From NCBI GenBank assembly GCA_030044455.1, contig JASHVU010000352.1:1-7720 (forward strand): DNA of 7,720 nucleotides, written 5' to 3'. Shown one piece after another: positions 1-5,771 of this stretch. Source of the stretch: Acidobacteriaceae bacterium. Lineage in GTDB: Bacteria > Acidobacteriota > Terriglobia > Terriglobales > Acidobacteriaceae. Position 1 is the first letter of the stretch; each line of letters begins with the position of its first letter. A model generated the notes under the pieces. It worked only from the letters and a program-made list of their open reading frames with translations, was not told where the DNA came from and did no database searches. The position numbers and the translations under genes were made by a program.

Positions 1-105
1 AGCCATCGGCCCCTCCAGTCGCCGGGCAAGTTCTTCGAGCGCTGCTGCCTCGGTGCGTACCAGCGACGCTGGATAAAACGCTTCTTCATCGTGCTTCGAA
101 ATCAT
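1..105 (-). CDS. N-terminus of probable SIS-domain sugar-phosphate isomerase (KpsF/KdsD-like), cut by window edge
   Basis: A leftward reading frame begins with ATG at 105-103 and stays open to the left edge, giving 35 residues; the rest lies outside the window. The visible stretch SLVRTEAAALEELARRLEGP resembles the helical N-terminus that precedes the SIS domain in arabinose-5-phosphate isomerases (KdsD/KpsF/GutQ), which convert ribulose-5-phosphate to arabinose-5-phosphate for Kdo synthesis. The diagnostic SIS fold (glycine-rich sugar-phosphate loop) and any CBS domains would come later and cannot be seen, so the family call rests on a short helix and is tentative. There is no strong Shine-Dalgarno sequence before the ATG. 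The gene has the same direction as the oxidase-assembly genes but is separated from them by more than 600 bp, so it is probably a separate transcription unit. Confidence 0.5.
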   Translation of the reverse strand, partial: MISKHDEEAFYPASLVRTEAAALEELARRLEGPMA

Positions 106-234
106 CGGTTTCTGATGGTAACAGGTTAAGGGCAGGTAACTGGGAGCAGAAGCCAATAGCCAGCAACCGATAGCTCCAAGCTCCCGGATTTCAACCATAA
201 CTTACGACCCACGACTCATGGGTAATTGGCGAAT

Positions 235-343
235 GCATTTTCTGAGTAGCTGTAGCCCGGAACCGGGTGCCTGAGTCGACGTGACTGCCTGGGCGCGGCG
301 ACCTTGGGATGAAATGGAAAGGACAAAGTAACTCAGAAAATGC
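235..343. repeat. 13-bp perfect inverted repeat enclosing 83 bp (MITE-like or long-stem element)
   Basis: The left arm GCATTTTCTGAGT at 235-247 is the exact reverse complement of ACTCAGAAAATGC at 331-343. Beyond the perfect stem, a few more bases pair after a mismatch on the inner side. The enclosed 83 bp contain a smaller palindrome, CCCGG-AA-CCGGG at 256-267, and two copies of TGCCTG (near 268 and 286). No obvious target-site duplication flanks the arms and no transposase is present. It could be a relic miniature transposable element, an interspersed intergenic repeat, or the stem of a structured RNA. The inverted repeat itself is read directly; its nature is an inference. Confidence 0.6.
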
Positions 344-370
344 CGTAACTCCGCCAGCCCCTCTCCCCCC

Positions 371-386
371 AACTGCTTTTGCAGTT
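371..386. repeat. Perfect 6-bp-stem, TTTT-loop hairpin
   Basis: AACTGC at 371-376 and GCAGTT at 381-386 are exact reverse complements around a TTTT loop. On the + strand it is followed by a pyrimidine-rich run (about 388-400) that is interrupted by C residues, so it is a poor intrinsic terminator, and no convincing rightward gene precedes it. On the minus strand no T-run follows. I record it as a structural palindrome inside the gene-free region. Confidence 0.45.
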
Positions 387-494
387 AATCTTCCCCTTTT
401 GGTGCACAATCTTTACAGGCTGCAGAAGAACCCGTCGTCGACTGCAGTTTTGAAAGGGCGAGCGCTTGCTGGTACTGATAAAGCCGGCAAAGAG

Positions 495-518
495 CCTTCG
501 GGGTTTTTGCCCCTGAGG
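495..518. repeat. Imperfect hairpin with GGGG/CCCC core
   Basis: CCTTCGGGG at 495-503 faces CCCCTGAGG at 510-518 across a six-base loop. Eight of nine positions can pair, counting one G-T wobble, with a single C-T mismatch. It resembles the palindromic cores seen elsewhere in the window ('cctcaggggctaaagccc' near 1663-1680) and may be a decayed relative of them. No T-run follows on either strand, so a terminator role is not supported. Confidence 0.4.
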
Positions 519-728
519 AAAGCTTCTGGGAATTTCGCCGGGCGATATCTTGAGCCTTTCATTTTCAATAATCCGCAGTTTAAGACAAGTAATTTCTAAA
601 ACTTATGGACATTTCCTCGGTCATCTCGCAGAAGAATAACGGCGCTTTCAACAGAGTTCACTGGGTAGGGTAGGGATACGCAATTGCGGATGCGACGGTC
701 ACGCTCCCGCAGGGCTCATGTTCCCGGC

Positions 729-1052
729 CTATCCACGTCCTAAGCGCCGAATTCGCAGCCACTTGGCTACGCCCAGCGTAAGCAGCATTCCGCCGAAGGG
801 CACGCAGGCCAGAACCACAATAAGCGCAAACCAGCCTGTGTTGGTGCTGGCCCCGGTGTGAGAATAGCCGCCCAGCACCGTCATAAGCAGAATGCCGGCC
901 ACAACGCCCGCGCCAACAATTGACCCGCCCCATTGTAAAAGCTGCCGGGTGCCATCGTCGGGCATGCGGTTCGGAGCGGCTTCCGCTCGGGCCCCTGACT
1001 TGCCATCTCGTTCGGCAACTTCTTCGGATTGACTCGTGCTTCTTTGCGCCAT
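729..1052 (-). CDS. Uncharacterised 107-residue protein with two membrane spans, downstream of DUF420
   Basis: The function is not recognised. The protein has a hydrophilic, charged N-terminal part (residues 1-40), then two hydrophobic stretches at about 41-62 and 73-96, joined by a short loop with Gly, Ser and Thr, and a basic tail (RIRRLGRG). The basic tail suggests the C-terminus is cytoplasmic, which with two spans puts the N-terminus there too. No Cys pair or His cluster points to metal or heme binding. The frame is open back to a TTG at 1067 that would overlap the upstream gene; I chose the ATG at 1052, which lies 4 bp after the DUF420 stop codon. That spacing implies co-transcription and probably translational coupling. 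By context it may assist or regulate a heme-copper oxidase, but this is guilt by association only. Confidence 0.75.
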   Translation of the reverse strand: MAQRSTSQSEEVAERDGKSGARAEAAPNRMPDDGTRQLLQWGGSIVGAGVVAGILLMTVLGGYSHTGASTNTGWFALIVVLACVPFGGMLLTLGVAKWLRIRRLGRG

Positions 1053-1056
1053 TGTC

Positions 1057-1614
1057 TTAATAGCCAAGCGCCAGCCTCAGCATCATGTAGGTCACAACGC
1101 CGGTGACTGATACATAAAGCCACAGCGGAAACGTCCAGCGTGCCACTTTGCGGTGCTGCGGAATGCGCCCGGTGAGCGAGAAGAAGAATGTGACCAGCAC
1201 CAGCGGCAGCGCCACCGTGGCCAGAATAATGTGGCTCGCCAGCAGCGGCAGGTAGAACATGCGTCCGGCCGCATGCAGTGGGTAACGCACGTCTCCATGC
1301 AGCGCATGGTGCAGAATGTACCCCGCCAGGAAGAGCGTCGAGAACACAAACGCCGTGATCATGGCAGCGCGATGCTGCTTGATGCGTTTGGCGCGGATAA
1401 ATGTGTAACCGATCAGCAGCGAGACCGCGGCCAGTCCGTTCATCACCGCATCCAGAGCCGGCAAAAATGCGTACTGCGCACTCGTTGCCGCGGCCGGGTG
1501 GACGTAGATGAGCCAGAACAGAAACAGCGTGGCTGCGACGCTGATGGCCAGAATCGCGGCAATTGCGCCGCCTGTGCCCGGCCGCGGTTTCGAAGTTGTC
1601 GTTGCTACCGTCAT
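1057..1614 (-). CDS. DUF420 (YozB/CtaM-like) five-span membrane protein, oxidase assembly context
   Basis: This 185-residue integral membrane protein has five predicted spans at about 17-37, 53-73, 85-103, 121-145 and 160-182. It matches the DUF420 pattern I know: F-L-P-A-L-(D/N)-A-V-x-N-G at 50-60, R-I-K-Q-H-R at 77-82, a His pair at 102-103, S-H-I-I-L-A at 127-132, and H-R-K-V-A-R-W-T-F-P-x-W-L-Y-V-S-V-T-G at 154-172. Conserved histidines H81, H102/H103, H128 and H154 near membrane boundaries are candidates for cofactor or metal contact. Family members lie in heme-copper oxidase clusters, and the S. aureus homologue CtaM is needed for its aa3-type oxidase; the biochemical role is not settled. 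Here it lies downstream of ctaB in the same direction, across a repeat-bearing spacer, and 4 bp before the small two-span gene. No strong Shine-Dalgarno precedes the ATG at 1614. Confidence 0.9.
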   Translation of the reverse strand: MTVATTTSKPRPGTGGAIAAILAISVAATLFLFWLIYVHPAAATSAQYAFLPALDAVMNGLAAVSLLIGYTFIRAKRIKQHRAAMITAFVFSTLFLAGYILHHALHGDVRYPLHAAGRMFYLPLLASHIILATVALPLVLVTFFFSLTGRIPQHRKVARWTFPLWLYVSVTGVVTYMMLRLALGY

Positions 1615-1661
1615 AAGTCAGTTAGCGGCATGTGATGAAAGTCAAAATCGCTGAGAGCCAT

Positions 1662-1738
1662 CCCTCAGGGGCTAAAGCCCGGCGCATTGTTTTAACCGTA
1701 TTCGGCACCGCTGAAGTGATGCCCTGATTCGAAACCTT
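1662..1738. repeat. Palindromic intergenic repeat, copy A ('gctaaagccc' type)
   Basis: Copy A begins with CCCTCAGGG (1662-1670) overlapping GGGCT-AA-AGCCC (1669-1680), continues through GGCGCATTGTTTT (1681-1693), and then forms a second hairpin, GGCA...TGCC, at 1704-1723 with an inner C-G-C/G-T-G pairing after one mismatch and a TGAA loop. The same order of blocks recurs in copy B about 92 bp further right, in the same orientation. I associate this kind of element, with 'ctaaagcc' cores and a terminal 'tgccct', with Acidobacteriota intergenic regions from memory. It lies between the leftward ctaB and DUF420 genes, so it would be transcribed if they form one operon. Confidence 0.6.
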
Positions 1739-1763
1739 CAGATTCGGATTCGTCAGACATTAC

Positions 1764-1828
1764 CTAAAGCTCCCCGCGCATTACTAGTTGTTTTATGGCA
1801 TGGCTAAAGCCGTGCCCTCTCAAAATGC
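1764..1828. repeat. Palindromic intergenic repeat, copy B (direct repeat of copy A)
   Basis: Copy B starts with CTAAAGCTCCCC (1764-1775), has the shared CGCGCATT (1775-1782) and GTTTTAT (1790-1796) blocks, and ends in a strong hairpin: GGCATGGCT at 1797-1805 faces AGCCGTGCC at 1808-1816 with an AA loop. All nine positions can pair, one as a T-G wobble, and the hairpin is followed by CTCTCAAAAT. Its blocks line up in order with copy A, but the two copies have diverged and their inner spacing differs. It lies just 18 bp past the ctaB stop codon, so on the leftward transcript the hairpin could protect the 3' end or weakly terminate, though no T-run follows. Confidence 0.6.
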
Positions 1829-1846
1829 CGCTTTCGTTACGGATCG

Positions 1847-2935
1847 TTAATGCTTTCCTACCGCGCAGACCATCAACGCCGTAAACAGGAGCGGCAGGTA
1901 AAGCACGCTCACTTTGAGCAGATCGCGAGCCAGTTTGCGGCTCTCGTCTTCGCTGCGCGCCTTCAAGATCTGTGCAAACCGCACCGTGTAACCCAGGTAA
2001 ACCAGCCCCAGCACCGTTGCCGTAATTGCGTAACTTGTGCCTACCATGCCCAGCCACCATGGAGCAAGGCTCACCGGAATCATCAGCACCGCGTAAAACA
2101 GCGCCTCAACCACGGTCGACCAGCCGTCGGGCTGCACCACCGGCAGCATGCGAATGTTGGCTCGTGCGTAGTCGTCGCGATACAGCCACGCGATCGACAT
2201 GAAGTGCGGGAACTGCCACACAAAGAGGATGCCGAACAGCGCCACGGCCGGCCACTCGATCTGCGGTCGCGCCGCAGTCCAACCCAGCATGGGACCCATC
2301 GCCCCTGGAAATGCGCCAATAAATGTGGCCAGGGTGGTGACGCGCTTGAGCGGCGTGTAGATGGCCACATAGGTAAACGCGGTGAGCAGCGCCAGCGAAA
2401 CCGTGAGCATGGTGGTATACATCAGCAGCCAGTACGCGCCCGCGGCGAGCGCGCCCAGGCCCGCGGCAAGGCCCACCCACAGCGGGAACCTGCCTGACGC
2501 CAGCGGCCGGTCCGCGGTACGAATCATCTTTGCGTCGCTTGTGCGCTCCAGCACCTGGTTCAGTGCGCCGGCTCCGGCTGAAACCAGCCCGATCCCAATC
2601 AAGGTATCGATCAATCCGCGCTGCATGCTGGTGACGCCCGAGGCCAGCGAGCCCAGGTAGTAGCCCCCCCATCCGGTCACCAGCACCAGCCCCACCACCC
2701 TAACCTTGAACAGCTCGCGCAGGTCATGGATAAACATGGCCGTGGCCCCCGCGCGCGGTGCATGCAACGTGTGCGTGTGTGCGGCGGACTGGCCGGACCC
2801 AAGCGATTCGGAATCGACAGCGGTGGCGGCCATGGGTAGCGGGTGGGCGGCTTGTGGTGCGGGGGTCATCGGGAATGGGCCGACTGGACGCAATCGAGAG
2901 GGGATTGAGATGCGCGAACGGCCTTTATCGATCAT
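1847..2935 (-). CDS. ctaB: Protoheme IX farnesyltransferase (heme O synthase)
   Basis: This is a UbiA-superfamily membrane prenyltransferase that transfers farnesyl from farnesyl diphosphate to the 2-vinyl group of protoheme IX, giving heme O for heme-copper oxidases. The first Asp-rich motif is at 126-144, N-x3-E-x3-D followed by M-I-R-T-A-D-R-P, with Glu130 where many homologues have Asp. The Y-T-P-L-K-R motif is at 193-198, the G-A-F-P-G-A-M-G-P loop at 207-215, F-P-H-F at 242-245, and the second acidic motif R-D-D-Y-A-R-A at 253-259 followed by R-M-L-P-V. About nine hydrophobic segments follow residue 78, as expected. The start is uncertain: ATG 2935 gives 362 residues, whereas ATG 2869 (residue 23) or ATG 2833 (residue 35) would shorten a Pro/Ala/His-rich tail that is not conserved in the family; none has a good Shine-Dalgarno. 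It follows the metallophosphoesterase gene after 43 bp. Confidence 0.95.
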   Translation of the reverse strand: MIDKGRSRISIPSRLRPVGPFPMTPAPQAAHPLPMAATAVDSESLGSGQSAAHTHTLHAPRAGATAMFIHDLRELFKVRVVGLVLVTGWGGYYLGSLASGVTSMQRGLIDTLIGIGLVSAGAGALNQVLERTSDAKMIRTADRPLASGRFPLWVGLAAGLGALAAGAYWLLMYTTMLTVSLALLTAFTYVAIYTPLKRVTTLATFIGAFPGAMGPMLGWTAARPQIEWPAVALFGILFVWQFPHFMSIAWLYRDDYARANIRMLPVVQPDGWSTVVEALFYAVLMIPVSLAPWWLGMVGTSYAITATVLGLVYLGYTVRFAQILKARSEDESRKLARDLLKVSVLYLPLLFTALMVCAVGKH

Positions 2936-2978
2936 ACCAAGTCAGATTCCCGGCTCGCGTGGTTGGGTGCGCCGGAAT

Positions 2979-3875
2979 TTACGCTGCCGGATCTGAGCGG
3001 CGCAGAGTAAACACGCTGATCTCAGGCGGGCAATTGAATCGAAAAGGAACACCGACCGTTCCCAGTCCGCGGTTCACGTACAGTTGCATCTTTCCGAACC
3101 GGAACCACCCCTCAACATACTTCCGGCCAAGCGGAGGAAGATTGATGGGGCCAATCAGCGGTACCCGCACCTGTCCTCCGTGCGTGTGTCCGCTCAGCAT
3201 GAGCGCCACAGCCTGCGCCGCATGCATCGCCACCTCATCGGCAAAGTCCGGCTCGTGACAGAGCAGGATCACGGGCTCCTCCGCGATACCGCGAATGCGC
3301 TCGGGGATTGCCAGATCGATGCGCGGATGGCTCTCGGCGGCGTCGTCCAATCCGGCAAGCCAGATTCTGCCTCCGGCGCGCTCCAGCGGCGTGCAGGCGT
3401 TCACAAGCACCGGAATGCCGTTATAATTGAGTGCCGTTCGTACCACTTTCGATCCAATCAGCACGTCGTGATTGCCGAGAACCGCGTAGCGTTGCGGACA
3501 TTTAAGATCGCGCAGGATATTGGCACATTGCCAGGCCGCGCCCACGGTAAAGCGCCTTGATGTCATTCCGTCGGTGATGAAGTCCCCGGTCAGAAAAACG
3601 TAATCGAGATTCAAATCGTTAACCACTTTGACGGCGTGTTCCAGGAACAACGGCTCGGTGTATTCGTCAAGATGAATGTCGCTGAGCTGCGCAATCCGCG
3701 CGCCTTCAAATGCAGACGGCAGGCCCTCAATCGCAACCACATGATGCGAAACGTCGATGAAATGGCGTTCGATTTCGCCTGCGTAGACCGCCAGGCCCGC
3801 GGCAGCAATGAGGCCGCCTTTCAGGAATATTCGCCGCGTGATAGGCCGTGGAGGGGAAATTTGCGCAACCGCCAT
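2979..3875 (-). CDS. Tat-exported calcineurin-like metallophosphoesterase (YkuE/YaeI type)
   Basis: A 298-residue protein starting at ATG 3875. Its N-terminus carries a twin-arginine signal, T-R-R-I-F-L-K (R14, R15), followed by a short hydrophobic Ala/Gly/Leu segment, so the folded enzyme should be exported and may stay membrane-anchored. The full metal-binding set is present: S-D-I-H (D66, H68), G-D-F-I-T-D (D98), G-N-H-D (N135, H136), C-H-E-P (H207) and G-H-T-H-G-G (H230, H232), which together bind two metal ions for phosphoester hydrolysis. The substrate cannot be told from sequence. Relatives include YkuE of Bacillus and YaeI of E. coli, and a chlamydial relative (LpxG) acts on UDP-2,3-diacylglucosamine. 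The frame extends upstream to 3950, but that 25-residue extension lacks the signal's expected position at the N-terminus. It lies 87 bp after malQ. A lone TACAAT box at 3916-3911 has no matching -35. Confidence 0.92.
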   Translation of the reverse strand: MAVAQISPPRPITRRIFLKGGLIAAAGLAVYAGEIERHFIDVSHHVVAIEGLPSAFEGARIAQLSDIHLDEYTEPLFLEHAVKVVNDLNLDYVFLTGDFITDGMTSRRFTVGAAWQCANILRDLKCPQRYAVLGNHDVLIGSKVVRTALNYNGIPVLVNACTPLERAGGRIWLAGLDDAAESHPRIDLAIPERIRGIAEEPVILLCHEPDFADEVAMHAAQAVALMLSGHTHGGQVRVPLIGPINLPPLGRKYVEGWFRFGKMQLYVNRGLGTVGVPFRFNCPPEISVFTLRRSDPAA

Positions 3876-3962
3876 TCTTTTATGGTAATTGAAGCGTTGG
3901 CAAGAGGCGAATTGTAGAAACGAGGAAGGCCTGCCCCGTTTTGAAGGCACTCAGCCCCTGCT

Positions 3963-5531
3963 CTAGTGCGTTGCGCTTTGATCCGGCTCCGTCTCTTCTT
4001 CGCCCAGCGGATCGTTATCGCGGTCCGTCACTTCGGCCAGCGCCGCCAGCCGCGCCGCAATCGCCGGATTCCATGCATTCGCGGGGGCGCGCCAGCTCCA
4101 GTTGCCGGCGGGAACCGACGGCGTGTTCATGCGCGCCTTCGAGCCCAGCTCCAGCAGATCCTGGGCGGGAATCACCACCATCTGGGCCACGCTGGTCTGG
4201 GCCGCGCGAATCAATGACCAGACCGGGTTCGGCCAGGCCGTATTGGTGCTGACCGGGCCGGCGTAGGCCACGATCGCGGCACGCTCGGTCTCGTTTGCGG
4301 TCTCCAACCAGCCCCGCGTGGTGTCGTTGTCGTGCGTGCCGGTGTAAGCGACCGTGTCGGACGTGTAGCGGTGCGGCAAGTGCGGATGCGCTCCTTTGTC
4401 TGAGAATCCGAACTGCATCACTTTCATTCCTGGCATTCCCGTCGCCTGGCGCAGCGCATCGACCTCGGGAGTAATCAGGCCGAGGTCTTCTGCTACCAGC
4501 GGCAGCGGGCCCAATGCACCTTCGAGCGCAATGAACAAATCTTTACCCGGACCCTTCACCCACTTCCCATTCACCGCCGTCTCTTCTTCGGCAGGAATTG
4601 CCCAGTAGGCCTCGAAGCCGCGAAAGTGATCGAGCCGCAAAATGTCATAGAGCTCGGTGGCGCGGCGCATGCGATCGATCCACCAGTCGAAGCCACGCTC
4701 TTTCAGCGCATCCCACCGGTACAGCGGATTTCCCCAACGCTGGCCCGTCTCTGAAAAATAGTCGGGAGGCACGCCGGCCACTCGAATCGGGTTCAGCTTC
4801 TCATCCAGCTCAAAGAGCTCGGGGTGAACCCAGGCGTCGGCTGAATCCATATTCACAAAGATGGCAATATCGCCCATGATCCTGATTCCGTGCGGTTCGG
4901 CAGCTTCGCGCAGGTCGTCCCACTGCAGCGAGAACGCAAACTGCAGCACCTGCTCCTCAACCAACGCCCGGCTGTGCGCCGCGCCGAATTCATCAAGCGC
5001 TTTGGGGTCGCGGCGCTTGAACGGCTCGGGCCAATCGTTCCATGCGCCGGTCTTGAATTCGCGCCGCAGCACTGCGTAGAATGCGTAGTCGTTCAGCCAC
5101 GCCGCCTCATCGCGGCAGAATTGTTCAAACTCGTCCCATTGCACGGCGGTCTTATCATCGTCGAGCGCATGGTCGATAAAGTTTCGGGCAGCCTCGTAGA
5201 GCAGCGGGAGCTTCCGCTCTTCGGCGCCGTCGAAGTCCGTTGCACCACCCGCAGGACCCAGCGTGCCCAGGCGGTCCACGGAGATCCAGCCCCAGTCGCG
5301 CAACACCTCAAGGCTGATGAGAAAGGGATTGCCGGCGAAGGCCGACGCCGCCGCGTACGGTGAGTTGCCATAGCCTGTGGGCTGGAGCGGCAGCACCTGC
5401 CAGATATGCTGCCTGGCCGCGGCCATAAAGCTTACAAACTCATGGGCCGCCGGCCCAAGGTCGCCGATGGGGCCCGACGAGGGCAGGGAACTGACGTGGA
5501 GAAGAACTCCGGCAGAACGCTTGAATTGCAT
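3963..5531 (-). CDS. malQ: 4-alpha-glucanotransferase (amylomaltase, GH77)
   Basis: This 522-residue cytoplasmic enzyme moves alpha-1,4-glucan segments between maltodextrin chains, releasing glucose, in maltodextrin and glycogen metabolism. Family signatures are complete: R-S-A-G-V-L-L-H-V-S-S-L-P near the N-terminus, G-Y-G-N-S-P-Y at about 53-59, G-D-I-A-I-F-V at 220-226, the nucleophile in R-L-D-H-F-R-G (D301), the acid/base in A-E-D-L-G (E348), and the third carboxylate in T-H-D-N-D (D401). These positions are close to D293, E340 and D395 of the Thermus aquaticus enzyme. G-N-W-S-W-R near the C-terminus is also typical. The frame runs upstream to 5681, but those 50 residues read through a palindromic repeat and are not family-like, so I start at ATG 5531. 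No clear Shine-Dalgarno is seen. It is divergent from the GH2 gene. Confidence 0.97.
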   Translation of the reverse strand: MQFKRSAGVLLHVSSLPSSGPIGDLGPAAHEFVSFMAAARQHIWQVLPLQPTGYGNSPYAAASAFAGNPFLISLEVLRDWGWISVDRLGTLGPAGGATDFDGAEERKLPLLYEAARNFIDHALDDDKTAVQWDEFEQFCRDEAAWLNDYAFYAVLRREFKTGAWNDWPEPFKRRDPKALDEFGAAHSRALVEEQVLQFAFSLQWDDLREAAEPHGIRIMGDIAIFVNMDSADAWVHPELFELDEKLNPIRVAGVPPDYFSETGQRWGNPLYRWDALKERGFDWWIDRMRRATELYDILRLDHFRGFEAYWAIPAEEETAVNGKWVKGPGKDLFIALEGALGPLPLVAEDLGLITPEVDALRQATGMPGMKVMQFGFSDKGAHPHLPHRYTSDTVAYTGTHDNDTTRGWLETANETERAAIVAYAGPVSTNTAWPNPVWSLIRAAQTSVAQMVVIPAQDLLELGSKARMNTPSVPAGNWSWRAPANAWNPAIAARLAALAEVTDRDNDPLGEEETEPDQSATH

Positions 5532-5644
5532 AGATTCATTATCGGCGGTCAGTGCGCCCCATCCGGAATTCGTAGTGCCAGGCTCCCCGGGCCCCCGGCG
5601 AGTGATTTTTGTGGTCCTGGTCGCTGGGTGGTAGCCCGGTTGTC

Positions 5645-5665
5645 GTACGGGCGTTCCGCCCGTAC
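5645..5665. repeat. Perfect 9-bp-stem palindrome in the malQ/GH2 divergent region
   Basis: GTACGGGCG at 5645-5653 and CGCCCGTAC at 5657-5665 are exact reverse complements around a TTC loop. The preceding GTAGCCCGG (5631-5639) also occurs at 253-260 (TAGCCCGG) beside the CCCGG-AA-CCGGG palindrome, suggesting both belong to one family of interspersed intergenic palindromes. It sits 114 bp upstream of the malQ ATG and 44 bp upstream of the TATAAT box of the GH2 gene. An operator role is possible, but an interspersed repeat is as likely; the 3-base loop favours a folded hairpin over a dimer-binding site. Confidence 0.6.
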
Positions 5666-5708
5666 ATTGACTGTGACCCATATCCCAGAATCACCCGCAT
5701 CCACCTTC

Positions 5709-5714
5709 TATAAT
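5709..5714 (+). promoter_or_regulatory. Candidate -10 box (TATAAT) for the GH2 gene
   Basis: A perfect TATAAT occurs 48 bp before the SD-like AGGTGA of the rightward gene, which would give a leader of about 40-50 nt. The hexamer 17 bp upstream (5686-5691, CAGAAT) is not a -35 match, and the TTGACT at 5667-5672 is 36 bp away, too far to pair with it. The promoter may therefore rely on an activator. Confidence 0.35.
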
Positions 5715-5760
5715 CCCTGTGTCCGCCAAAACCACTGTGGAGAGATTCCAAAGAAAGTCC

Positions 5761-5766
5761 AGGTGA
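5761..5766 (+). promoter_or_regulatory. Ribosome binding site (AGGTGA) supporting a TTG start
   Basis: AGGTGA matches the 3' part of the anti-Shine-Dalgarno complement and is followed after 5 nt by TTG at 5772. It overlaps the competing in-frame GTG at 5763, which itself has only a distant GGAGAG (5739-5744). This site therefore favours the TTG start. Confidence 0.5.
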
Positions 5767-5771
5767 GTCCG

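Larger units (their letters stand above)
106..728. other. 623-bp intergenic region without a convincing gene, rich in palindromes
   Basis: Short open frames exist here on both strands, but their third codon positions are much less GC-rich than those of the neighbouring genes and their translations match nothing I recognise. The region is lower in GC and irregular in composition, with a pyrimidine tract (361-370 and around it) and A/T-rich patches near 555-610. It holds an inverted repeat at 235-343, hairpins at 371-386 and 495-518, a perfect 10-bp palindrome (CGCAATTGCG) at 679-688, and a degenerate 'acgac' micro-repeat at about 203-216. It should contain the promoter of the leftward gene starting at 105 and the 3' end signal of the leftward transcript ending at 729. 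I see no consensus promoter and no hairpin followed by a T-run that would make a confident terminator. Confidence 0.7.

Noticed and set aside
191..409. 72-codon leftward open frame
   Set aside because: It spans both arms of the 235-343 inverted repeat and has no family resemblance; it is best explained as chance.
495..518. Rho-independent terminator
   Set aside because: The T residues are in the loop and no T-run follows the stem on either strand.
309..599. 96-codon rightward open frame (MKWKGQSNSENAV...)
   Set aside because: It reads through the right arm of an inverted repeat and two hairpins, has third-position composition unlike the neighbouring genes, no Shine-Dalgarno and no recognisable domain.
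1053..1067. TTG at 1067 as start of the two-span protein
   Set aside because: It would add five residues overlapping the end of DUF420; the ATG at 1052, 4 bp after the upstream stop, is the simpler start.
1850..2497. 215-codon rightward open frame opposite ctaB
   Set aside because: Antisense shadow of ctaB; very rich in Arg, His and Gln as expected from reading a membrane-protein gene backwards.
5532..5681. 50-residue N-terminal extension of malQ
   Set aside because: The added residues are encoded across the perfect palindrome at 5645-5665 and are not like GH77; the ATG at 5531 directly precedes the conserved N-terminal motif.
5667..5714. TTGACT (5667) and TATAAT (5709) as one sigma-70 promoter
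   Set aside because: The spacing is 36 bp instead of about 17, so they cannot act as paired -35 and -10 boxes.
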